Shown: in pieces, positions 57,963 to 63,905 of the stretch | Position numbering within the stretch: position 1 is the stretch's first letter | Layout of the letters: each line of letters begins with the position of its first letter | NCBI GenBank assembly: GCA_003222245.1 | Contig: QHVH01000027.1 | Span: 44,721-108,625, forward strand | Source: Blastocatellia bacterium AA13 | GTDB taxonomy: Bacteria; Acidobacteriota; Blastocatellia; UBA7656 | Direction: 5' to 3' | Length of the DNA stretch: 63,905 nucleotides | The notes under the pieces: model-generated | Database searches by the model: none | What the model was told of the DNA's origin: nothing | The model's input: only the letters and a program-made list of their open reading frames with translations | Translations under genes and position numbers: made by a program

Positions 57963-59381
57963 TTACGCGACCAGTCGTAATCCCTCAGCACGACTGAGAT
58001 CGATGCGGTCGACGATGAATTTCTGTAGGGCGGAGTTGTCGTCGTTATCCGCGAGAAAATAGGGGAGAGAGTTTTTGAGAGCGAGCATAACGACCTGCTC
58101 TGAGGGCAGGACATTGGGTCGAATTGTTCTAAGCCAAGAGCCGAAAGATTTCCAGACGGCGGCAGTTTTCGTGAGACTTAAGAAGAGGAGAACGCCGTGA
58201 GCGACGATGCCAGTTTGAATGAAGGCATGGAAAGCGGCAAGCTTGCGAAGGATGGCCTTTCTATAGACGGCGGTTTGTCGATGAAGGTATTGGTTGCCGG
58301 AACCTCGACGGGTGGGTTTCATGATGATGGTCCAAAAGTGATAAGAGTAGGTTCCGATCGCGTGACGATCTGCCTTGAATCCGACTTCGATTTTGAAGCG
58401 CAAGCCGTAGAGTCTGATGATGTCCAGTGGGCTCAGCGAGAGATCGGAAGTCATGAGAATGATGTTTCCCCTTTGAGGATGCGCTACGAACACGAACCGC
58501 ATCACCCGTTGGGCTGGTCTCCAGATGAGATCCAGGGAACGGTATGAGATATCAGTGTCTAGTTCTCCATAAACCGGGCTTTTTGTTGTGGTGAAGGGCC
58601 TCAGATCATCGAAGATAGTTCGAAGGGCAACTTTCTTCCCATAGAGCTTTGGGCGTCCTCTCCTTCTTTTCTTTGGTTGAGGCGCCTCGTGGAAGGCAAC
58701 GGCGTTCTTGCGGACTCTGGTCACAAGGTGATTACCGGTTTGAAGGAAACTCCCAGCCAGGCTTCCGCTTGCGTAATATGCATCGGCCACCAAGTAGAAC
58801 GGAACCGTGATCGAAAGAGATACGACAAGGTCGAAGAGCTTGTCCAGCAACGTCTTCTTCCAACGATTGGAGCACACGATTCCCTCGTGAATTCGGGCTA
58901 CAATAGGAATCGCGACAACGTATGACTCGACGCCAGCCAGTATAGAAACCGCTTGGCAGGAGTGCCCCATGATGTACTCGGGCTTTGAGTTGGATTGTGA
59001 TTCCTGGTGGAGCAGTTTTACTCCCGGCATCTTCTTCCCCTCCTTGGGAACCTTGATGCCGTCGGCTACAAGCACCGGCCGTCCATTTATTTTGACCAGG
59101 GGAAACACTCGTATCACCAGCGCGGTCCACAGACGGGTCAAACAATCAAGGTCAAGACCCTTGCTATGAAAGAAGTCAAGCAACCGGTCGTAGCACTCCT
59201 CTGTCAACCCCAAGCCTCGAACAAAACTGGTCACACCCGCAAGATCCCCGCGGGTACAAAATCCAACAACTGCCGTCGCGAACCAGAGAAACGTTCGTAC
59301 TCGGCTGAACGCCGGCCGTAGTTCCCGAAGAATTCCCCATACACCGCGCCAGAGCGTGATTGCCGATATTGACAGGTTCAT
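57963..59381 (-). CDS. Transposase of the IS element (DDE, YREK-type)
   Basis: 472 residues. The DDE core is visible: Asp in VLVADGIKVPKEG (first acidic residue), Asp in FYLVADAYYASG (second), and Glu in the YGLRFKIEVGFK motif, which is the Y-(2)-R-(3)-E-(6)-K signature of IS4-related transposases. Full-length, no frameshift. The stop is TAA 57963. ATG 59381 lies on the palindrome's edge. It would cut and reinsert the IS; its intactness suggests a recent insertion. Confidence 0.92.
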   Translation of the reverse strand: MNLSISAITLWRGVWGILRELRPAFSRVRTFLWFATAVVGFCTRGDLAGVTSFVRGLGLTEECYDRLLDFFHSKGLDLDCLTRLWTALVIRVFPLVKINGRPVLVADGIKVPKEGKKMPGVKLLHQESQSNSKPEYIMGHSCQAVSILAGVESYVVAIPIVARIHEGIVCSNRWKKTLLDKLFDLVVSLSITVPFYLVADAYYASGSLAGSFLQTGNHLVTRVRKNAVAFHEAPQPKKRRRGRPKLYGKKVALRTIFDDLRPFTTTKSPVYGELDTDISYRSLDLIWRPAQRVMRFVFVAHPQRGNIILMTSDLSLSPLDIIRLYGLRFKIEVGFKADRHAIGTYSYHFWTIIMKPTRRGSGNQYLHRQTAVYRKAILRKLAAFHAFIQTGIVAHGVLLFLSLTKTAAVWKSFGSWLRTIRPNVLPSEQVVMLALKNSLPYFLADNDDNSALQKFIVDRIDLSRAEGLRLVA

Positions 59382-59407
59382 ATACCTAGCATATATATGC
59401 TAGGTAT
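59382..59407. promoter_or_regulatory. 26-base palindrome between the two IS start codons
   Basis: ATACCTAGCATAT (59382-59394) followed directly by its complement ATATGCTAGGTAT (59395-59407), perfect. It ends exactly at the transposase ATG on one side and spans the DUF6788 starts on the other, so TAGG lies in mirrored position before both starts. Could be a shared operator or mirrored ribosome binding site. Confidence 0.6.
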
Positions 59408-59720
59408 GAAACCAAAACGAATAACCACTATCGAGCGTCGAATCCATATCATCAAAAGTGAGCTGATGAAACTAGGGGACATGAGACCCGGTTCTCTCAC
59501 CAGGCAGGTTCAGGTGAGAAACGGAAGGACTTACTCCTATTGGCAATTGAGCTATACCCACAGCATGAGGAGTAGAACCAACTACGTCCGCCCCGAACTC
59601 GTTAAGGCAACCCGCAGCCAGGTCAAAACCTTCAAGAAATTCAAAAAACTTGTCGATGAATGGGTCAAGCTCGCTATCGAGCACGCTCAACTCACGGCAC
59701 AACTAACCGCCGAAAGTTAG
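59397..59720 (+). CDS. DUF6788-like accessory protein of the IS
   Basis: 107 residues, basic, helical. Opens MLGMKPKRITTIERRI, with a central SYWQLSYTH and RTNYVRPELV motif and a helical Lys/Gln-rich C-terminus. The pattern matches the DUF6788 type that commonly lies next to transposases. ATG 59397 or ATG 59406 may be the start; neither has a clear site. Divergent from the transposase. Confidence 0.7.
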   Translation: MLGMKPKRITTIERRIHIIKSELMKLGDMRPGSLTRQVQVRNGRTYSYWQLSYTHSMRSRTNYVRPELVKATRSQVKTFKKFKKLVDEWVKLAIEHAQLTAQLTAES

Positions 59721-60476
59721 GTGAGAACTCGGTACTCTCAAGTTCTTTACAATGTCGTTACTATCGCCGCATCCTCCCGTCAACGATGGGCTAGCAATGA
59801 AAATGAGCTGATAGTCTCTCTTATCGTGACTCCCGCCGAAGTAGAATCTGCGATTCCAGCCGTAGTCAAGGACGGAGGCGATGACCAAAACAGATCCAAG
59901 TGCGAGACCCGTCCAATCACCATCAAACCACAGAAAGCTGGCACATATCGTGATGAGAACGAGGTCGCTCCAGATCCATTGAAGTGCCGCTCGGCTTGGA
60001 AAACCGGGAACGGTGTTATGGCTACGACCAATCAAACGCCAAGGCCTTCGAATAACTCCCGATGCGCAGATATATGCTAGGTCGGTAAGGAACATCAGAA
60101 CTGTGAGGCCGCTGAATGTGCGCCTGTGGGAAGCAAGATTGTGCGCCATCAAGAAGAAGAGCATCCCAAGACTTATCAGGAAGAGCGAAAAAAGAAGGAC
60201 TCGTCTAGGTGACGGCAGAGTCGACTGTTCGACGCGCTCTTTCTCGTAGCCGTACAACATGGCGATTCCATGACTGAACCGCAGCGCCGTCAAAACAAAA
60301 CCCAGTCCAAGGATTATCTGGGTCCAGTACCTTGCCGCCTCGTGATTTTCAATCTCTGTCACAGGAGACAGAAGAGGTAATGATTCCCGAATTGCGAGTG
60401 CGACAATGATAAAATATATCGCTTTCGCCGCGTCCAGCGTGGACAGTTTCGATAATGTCTTTGTACGGTTGCTCAT
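59703..60476 (-). pseudogene. 5' fragment of IS-disrupted membrane/NDT-like protein
   Basis: 257-residue frame. Six transmembrane helices (about 15-32, 50-66, 92-112, 122-140, 165-184, 188-206). Then comes the first strand of the NDT-like domain (DYQLIFIASPSLTGGCGDSN), and after IVKN at residue 245 the frame enters the IS and ends with 12 IS-encoded residues (LRVPSSHLTFGG). Joining 60476-59743 to 57933-56541 gives 2127 bases, exactly 709 codons, a 708-residue protein with no frame change. The start has only a weak ribosome binding site. No known family recognised for the membrane part. Confidence 0.85.
59743..59749. repeat. Target site duplication, right copy
   Basis: TTCTTTA immediately after the right IS end, matching 57934-57940. 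Confidence 0.9.
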
Positions 60477-60657
60477 CCTGGAGAAAGGACGCGAATTCTA
60501 GGCTGTGCGATGACGCCCTAATCTTTGCGTTCGACAGAATATCGTCTTTTCGTTTTAGGAGCAAGGCCCCCGCCATCAGGAACATCAGGACCATCAGGAA
60601 TCTTATCCATACCCCGGTAGAATTCGCTGATGTGTAACAGTCTCTAGACGACGCCAT
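60349..60657 (-). CDS. Small membrane protein candidate, overlapping
   Basis: 102 residues from ATG 60657, which has GAGG seven bases upstream. One transmembrane helix (IRFLMVLMFLMAGALLL, about 18-34), then a soluble tail. It overlaps the next gene's start (60476) by 128 bases, a long overlap that makes either real overlap, a frameshift or a chance frame possible. Its stop is at 60349. Confidence 0.4.
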   Translation of the reverse strand: MASSRDCYTSANSTGVWIRFLMVLMFLMAGALLLKRKDDILSNAKIRASSHSLEFASFLQDEQPYKDIIETVHAGRGESDIFYHCRTRNSGIITSSVSCDRD

Positions 60658-60787
60658 AGCAATCCTCAATACGCCTAAATAAGACGAGCCTCAGATATTC
60701 CTCGACGGTGATCGCCACACCAATTCCAAGGAACGACAGACGCTGCGCTTCACTGGTTTTGGTTAACAGTCCGTGGCCATAATTCAT
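60644..60787 (-). CDS. Tiny 47-residue ORF after XRE gene
   Basis: Frame MNYGHGLLTKTSEAQRLS to RIEDCYGVV (47 residues). ATG 60787 overlaps the XRE stop as ATGA, and its stop TAG overlaps the start of the next small gene. One hydrophobic stretch (LGIGVAITVEEYLRLVLF). Below the length where a frame alone is convincing; supported by the chain of overlaps only. Confidence 0.35.
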   Translation of the reverse strand: MNYGHGLLTKTSEAQRLSFLGIGVAITVEEYLRLVLFRRIEDCYGVV

Positions 60788-60987
60788 CGCGCAGGCGGCC
60801 GATCAACCCCATAATCGGAGAACAATGCCGAAATCGAGAGTTCCATCGCCTTTGCCAGCTTCTCGACATTCTGGAGCGATACATTTCTAATCCCTCTCTC
60901 AATGTCGGCGACATAGGTACGATGTAATCCTGCGAGTTCTGATAAAGCCTCTTGGGATAAACGCAATTCAGCCCGCCGCTTCTTCAC
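60784..60987 (-). CDS. XRE-family transcriptional regulator
   Basis: 67 residues from GTG 60987. Helix-turn-helix LSQEALSELAGLHRTYVADIERGIRNVSL is clear in two parts. The family usually begins some 15 residues earlier (like ARFGLAVKKRRAEL), and the frame stays open to 61053 without ATG, GTG, TTG or CTG. So either translation starts at a rare codon (ATC has AAGGGA upstream), or a frameshift removed the true start. Likely controls the island operon that follows. Confidence 0.75.
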   Translation of the reverse strand: MKKRRAELRLSQEALSELAGLHRTYVADIERGIRNVSLQNVEKLAKAMELSISALFSDYGVDRPPAR

Positions 60988-61179
60988 TGCGAGTCCGAAC
61001 CGAGCCTTGATGTCTGGTTGTCCCTTGCGTTTGATGACGCATATTTGACTTCAATGTCTACTTAGAGGCGCTATCGATAGGATGCTACAGCGGGAGGCCA
61101 ACCGGGCGAAACGCACGAAGCGTAGTGACAGGGTGGAGTCAGCGAGAAAACCCTCAAGAAGGCCACTCGCAAAGCTACG

Positions 61180-62319
61180 TTAGGCGCTGCTCTTGTATCG
61201 TTTGCTTAGCTTGTCCATTGCCGCCTGGATGTGCGGGCCGTTCTGGTGTGCGTAGCGCTCAACCATAATCAGAGTCTTGTGGCCGGATATTCTCTTCACT
61301 GTCGGAAGGTCGACACCAGCCTGCACCAGATGAGTGATGGCCGTATGTCGAAGCGTATGACGGACGACCTCAGAGGGATTCAGGCCAGCATTCTTGACCA
61401 CGCGCCGGAACGACTTTGCAATATCGACGGTGTGACCGGTTCGAGATCCTTCCGATGGAAAGAGCCACTCTGTTCCGGGAGGCAACGCTTTCATATATTC
61501 ATCGAGGAACTCAGCAAGCTCAGCAGTCATCGGCTGCTCACGCGCTCCGGCTTTTGCATGCGGGATATAGATCGTTCTCCTCTCAACATCAACGTGCTCG
61601 CGCCTGGTGCTCAGAACTTCCATGGTTCTCATGGCCGTCGCTAATGCGATCCTGATGAAAGCGTAAACGTGCGGATTTTGATCCTGCTTAGCAGCTTCAA
61701 GCACGCGGTCAATTTGAGGCACTGTGAGGTAGATGATTCTACCGTTTCCTTCTTTATAGCGAACGATCTTTGTCGGCCGGTGCTGTAGCCATTTCCACTC
61801 AACCGCTTTGCTCAAAAGATGCGAGAGGGCTGCAAGCTCGCGATTGACCGTTCCCTCCTTCGCCTTTTCTTCACGCCTCGATTTCTTATAGCGTTCAATA
61901 TCAAAGCTGTTGATGTTTGATATCGACGAATCACCAAAGAAGGGGACGAGGTGCAAGGTTAGGCGGCGCCGTTTCATAACCAGGTCCTTTCCACCTTCTT
62001 CCGCCAATTTTTCGAGGTACTTCTCCGCTGCTTCCTGAAACCCGAGCGCGATCTTGCGGCCCTGCGGAAGATTCAACCGGCCGTCCCGTGCCGCCGTCCG
62101 AGTCCTTTCAATGAACCTCTCCGCCTGAGTTCGCGCCGTGCCATCCGATTCACGTCCGATTACCCCGTGGACCCGTTCACCATCGACCATTATGTTCACG
62201 GTGAACACGCCATCGCCGTTTGCTAGTCGCTCGAACTCGATTCCATTCTCGACAATCAGCCCGCCCGGTTTCAGCTTCCTCATTTGAGGACGCGTCAATT
62301 TCGTAAACGCCTTGCTCAT
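61180..62319 (-). CDS. Tyrosine recombinase / integrase
   Basis: 379 residues. N-terminal SAM-like core-binding domain (about 120-200). Catalytic residues of the tyrosine recombinase family: Arg in LATAMRTMEVL, His-x-x-Arg in VRHTLRHTAITHL, and His plus the nucleophile Tyr in ISGHKTLIMVERYAHQ. Full length. ATG 62319 overlaps the stop of the RHH gene (ATGA). Would integrate and excise the island by site-specific recombination. Confidence 0.94.
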   Translation of the reverse strand: MSKAFTKLTRPQMRKLKPGGLIVENGIEFERLANGDGVFTVNIMVDGERVHGVIGRESDGTARTQAERFIERTRTAARDGRLNLPQGRKIALGFQEAAEKYLEKLAEEGGKDLVMKRRRLTLHLVPFFGDSSISNINSFDIERYKKSRREEKAKEGTVNRELAALSHLLSKAVEWKWLQHRPTKIVRYKEGNGRIIYLTVPQIDRVLEAAKQDQNPHVYAFIRIALATAMRTMEVLSTRREHVDVERRTIYIPHAKAGAREQPMTAELAEFLDEYMKALPPGTEWLFPSEGSRTGHTVDIAKSFRRVVKNAGLNPSEVVRHTLRHTAITHLVQAGVDLPTVKRISGHKTLIMVERYAHQNGPHIQAAMDKLSKRYKSSA

Positions 62320-62969
62320 TTTGACCTCTTAGCGGTTCCAGTCAAGTATTCAGGTATAGGTTCGAGATTCTCGTTCAAAGTCGGGAGACGCCGAACCTCG
62401 TCCAATGCAGAATCAAGGAGTTCGCCATACGCAACATGCCTGAAAAGATCCCAATGCTCCCTCAAGCGACGGAAGTGCAAATCACGTGATTCGCGATGCT
62501 CAAGCGGTACTTGGGAACCCTTGGGATTCGACTTCTCGGATGTTCGAACTAACCACAGCGTCGGTGTTTGCCGGATAAGCTTCCAAAGGACTTGTTCCTG
62601 GTGTGTCAGGAGATCCGGATGCATTAACGCTAGCTGCGCGAAACGATCGGCCTCATCCGGGTCCCATAACGATTCTGCTTCGTCCACGAGGCGCACAGCG
62701 TCCGTAGATTCCTGGCTGAGGACGGCGCTATTGATCTGCTGCTCGAGTGCCCATTCGACGAAGCTTGACAGAGTGCGACGATGTTTCCGTGCCACCAGTT
62801 CCGCCAAATACCGGAGTCTTGGGTCAAGCCTTACTGTAACAGTTTCACTCCGGCCGAGCTTTGCACCTCCGCCTTTTCGCCCCGCCCTGTGCGGCTCTTC
62901 GCCTGGCTCCTCGCTGTCGGGCGGTGTATCGATCTTTCGCGCTGCGGGTTTCTTTGTCCCTTTCGTCAT
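62316..62969 (-). CDS. Ribbon-helix-helix protein, unknown
   Basis: 217 residues. A disordered basic/acidic N-terminus (about 1-40) precedes a ribbon-helix-helix-like segment (TVTVRLDPRLRYLAELVARK, then RTLSSFVEWALEQQI). The rest is helical with Trp residues (LWKLIRQTPTLWLVRTSEKS). Probably a DNA-binding accessory or regulator of the integrase, with which it forms an operon by four-base overlap. Candidate promoter 63012-63039 and operator-like repeats lie upstream. Confidence 0.75.
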   Translation of the reverse strand: MTKGTKKPAARKIDTPPDSEEPGEEPHRAGRKGGGAKLGRSETVTVRLDPRLRYLAELVARKHRRTLSSFVEWALEQQINSAVLSQESTDAVRLVDEAESLWDPDEADRFAQLALMHPDLLTHQEQVLWKLIRQTPTLWLVRTSEKSNPKGSQVPLEHRESRDLHFRRLREHWDLFRHVAYGELLDSALDEVRRLPTLNENLEPIPEYLTGTAKRSK

Positions 62970-63011
62970 CCCGCTGTCCTCCCGTCAAAAATTCTATCTT
63001 CTTCTGGCCAT

Positions 63012-63039
63012 ATCTTATCACCCGTGTGTTCTATGTCAA
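63012..63039 (-). promoter_or_regulatory. Candidate promoter for the RHH-integrase operon
   Basis: On the minus strand TTGACA (63039-63034), 16-base spacer, TAAGAT (63017-63012). Perfect -35, four-of-six -10. GTGTGTT repeats (about 63024-63030 and 63052-63059) overlap or adjoin it and could be operators for the RHH or excisionase-like protein. Confidence 0.5.
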
Positions 63040-63102
63040 CCTCTTTTCAAGTGTGTGTTACTAATGTATTCTTGTATGGTCTTACAGCACAAGGAGCATT
63101 GG

Positions 63103-63363
63103 ATGAAAAATGAAGGACCTCAACTCACAGTCATAACGGTCGTGACATATCCTGACGGCAGACTAGACGCTCGCAACGCCGCGGCATATGTCGGCCTTTC
63201 CGAGAAGACGCTGGCTATGATGCGATGCGCGGGCACGGGACCAAAATTCATCAAACGTGGCCGCATATTCTATTATCGCGAAGATCTCGATGCATGGCTA
63301 AGGCAAGCCGAGCGAGTCACCAGTACGGGCCAGGCAAGAACCCGACTCTCGACGGCTGGGTAA
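63103..63363 (+). CDS. Excisionase-like helix-turn-helix protein
   Basis: 86 residues. MerR/excisionase-type winged helix (LDARNAAAYVGLSEKTLAMMR, then GPKFIKRGRIFYYREDLDAWL) of the HTH_17 class. AAGGAG lies six bases before ATG 63103. The frame continues upstream to 62284 in antisense to the RHH gene, which is not coding. Divergent from the RHH-integrase genes, a common phage-like layout for integrase and directionality factor. Confidence 0.88.
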   Translation: MKNEGPQLTVITVVTYPDGRLDARNAAAYVGLSEKTLAMMRCAGTGPKFIKRGRIFYYREDLDAWLRQAERVTSTGQARTRLSTAG

Positions 63364-63495
63364 CGAGACTCAAAGCGGCCCGTGCGTACTTGCTCGCCAT
63401 TTCAATCTCTCGCTGAATGATGCTTCTGTGGATGACAAATGGCGAGACCCAGCGTGGCGTTAGTGAAGCCTTCTCCTGTGTCACGATGTCCGCCG

Positions 63496-63905
63496 ATGAA
63501 CCGACAAATAGAAAGTATGGAAGGTGCGCAGCAGTTTGATGGAATCGTTGGGCAGTCGGAGCCGATCCGCGCCCTCGTCAACATGATCTTAAAGGTCGCC
63601 CCTTATAGCTTCGCCGTCCTCGTCCGAGGAGAGTCAGGTACCGGCAAGGAACTCATTGCCCGCGCGATCCAAAGGAACTCAACCCGCGGGAAGGCGCCGT
63701 TCATACCAATCAATTGCGGGGCAATACCGGAGAGTCTCATGGAGGCTCATCTCTTCGGCTACCAGAAAGGGGCCTTCACCGGCGCGTCTTCGGACAAACC
63801 GGGACTATTCGAAGCGGCGAACGGGGGCACGATCTTCCTTGATGAGATAGGAGAGATGCCACCTCCGATGCAGGTCAAGCTCCTCAGGGCGTTACAAGAA
63901 AAAGA
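63496..63905 (+). CDS. Sigma-54-interacting AAA+ activator, cut by window edge
   Basis: The frame runs open to the end. The AAA+ domain begins near [12 protein letters not shown]. Walker A is [15 protein letters not shown]. The GAFTGA loop is intact in YQKGAFTGA, and Walker B is [21 protein letters not shown] is the sigma-54-contacting loop. No receiver domain is visible before the AAA+ part within the frame. ATG 63496 (MNRQIES) is used; the frame is open further upstream to ATG 63439. The C-terminus with the DNA-binding helix lies outside the window. May be host rather than island. Confidence 0.85.
   Translation, partial: MNRQIESMEGAQQFDGIVGQSEPIRALVNMILKVAPYSFAVLVRGESGTGKELIARAIQRNSTRGKAPFIPINCGAIPESLMEAHLFGYQKGAFTGASSDKPGLFEAANGGTIFLDEIGEMPPPMQVKLLRALQEK

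Larger units (their letters stand above)
57941..59742. mobile_element. Insertion sequence, 1802 bp, IS4-superfamily-like
   Basis: Ends are CTTGAGAGTACCGA (left, 57941-57954) and its complement (right, 59729-59742), a 14-base perfect inverted repeat, with further partial matches inside. It is flanked by a 7-base duplication TTCTTTA (57934-57940 and 59743-59749). It holds a 472-residue transposase and a divergent 107-residue DUF6788-type ORF, whose start codons share a 26-base palindrome. It interrupts a single upstream gene at codon 245. A 7-base duplication does not fit the commonest IS4-type lengths that I know, so the family call is tentative. Confidence 0.9.
56239..63400. mobile_element. 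Putative genomic island next to tRNA-Leu, boundaries uncertain
   Basis: This stretch collects a tyrosine recombinase, excisionase-like protein, ribbon-helix-helix and XRE regulators, an IS element, and unusual membrane/nucleotide-fold genes. The tRNA-Leu lies at its left end. I could not find the right attachment site or a second copy of the tRNA 3' end, so the right limit is a guess. Confidence 0.45.

Noticed and set aside
58197-58547. Plus-strand ORFs inside the transposase gene
   Set aside because: Shadows of the transposase with no start signals.
62284-63102. Long plus-strand frame in front of the excisionase-like gene
   Set aside because: It lies antisense to the RHH gene and is Ser/Arg-rich nonsense; only the part from ATG 63103 has a ribosome binding site and family motifs.
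63350-63370. Possible right attachment site CTGGGTAAC near the excisionase stop
   Set aside because: Only eight of ten bases match the CTGGGTAATT repeat near the tRNA and it lies at the end of a coding region; too short to support.

Overview
The window reads as a chromosomal segment of an Acidobacteriota bacterium (probably a Blastocatellia-like soil lineage). This is an inference from gene content, not from a marker-gene comparison. The pointers are a TonB receptor with an N-terminal carboxypeptidase-regulatory domain, a secretin carrying TPR repeats and a C-terminal cohesin domain, many Tat- or Sec-exported oxidoreductases, heme-fused copper monooxygenases, and moderately high GC.

Layout. 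1-765 (minus): an ECF sigma factor followed by a small gene cut by the window edge. 1222-7040 (plus): a TolC / RND pump / adaptor efflux operon, then hemF and a secreted protein of unknown function. 9549-17373 (minus): a classical housekeeping run phoH-pgpH-ybeY-CNNM/CorC-era-prmA-rsmE. 17587-19737 (minus): def, a small membrane protein and aroC. 20118-27841 (plus): a compact type II secretion / type IV pilus-like operon (platform, ATPase, secretin, two pseudopilins, a PilM/GspL-like protein). 27904-32437 (minus): a large M14 carboxypeptidase and a TPR protein. 32844-36474 (plus): a small His/Cys secreted protein, a TonB-dependent receptor and trmL. 36566-39098 (minus): an RNA-handling operon with two RRM proteins around a DEAD-box helicase. 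39441-41892 (minus): SCO1-like protein and multicopper oxidase. 42545-53334 (plus): a periplasmic redox region with a Tat-exported thiamine-diphosphate enzyme, cytochrome c, a PQQ dehydrogenase, and two fused cytochrome c / copper monooxygenases. An inverted-repeat element with a GxxExxY gene is lodged inside this region. 53347-55887 (minus): a VOC protein, an alpha/beta hydrolase and a tiny basic protein.

The accessory region begins at a tRNA-Leu(UAA) (56155-56238) and runs to about 63.4 kb. It holds a tyrosine recombinase, a ribbon-helix-helix protein, an excisionase-like protein, an XRE regulator, two overlapping tiny ORFs and an insertion sequence. A truncated sigma-54 activator gene closes the window.

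The most interesting observation is in this island. A 1802-bp IS (57941-59742) with 14-bp terminal inverted repeats and a perfect 7-bp target duplication (TTCTTTA) has split one gene into two ORFs. Removing the IS and one copy of the duplication rejoins them in frame into a 708-residue protein. It has six transmembrane helices followed by three tandem nucleoside-deoxyribosyltransferase-like domains, each keeping a candidate catalytic glutamate. Directly upstream lie an XRE regulator and two overlapping small ORFs. I do not recognise this architecture as a described system. A nucleotide-targeting defence or signalling role is a hypothesis only.
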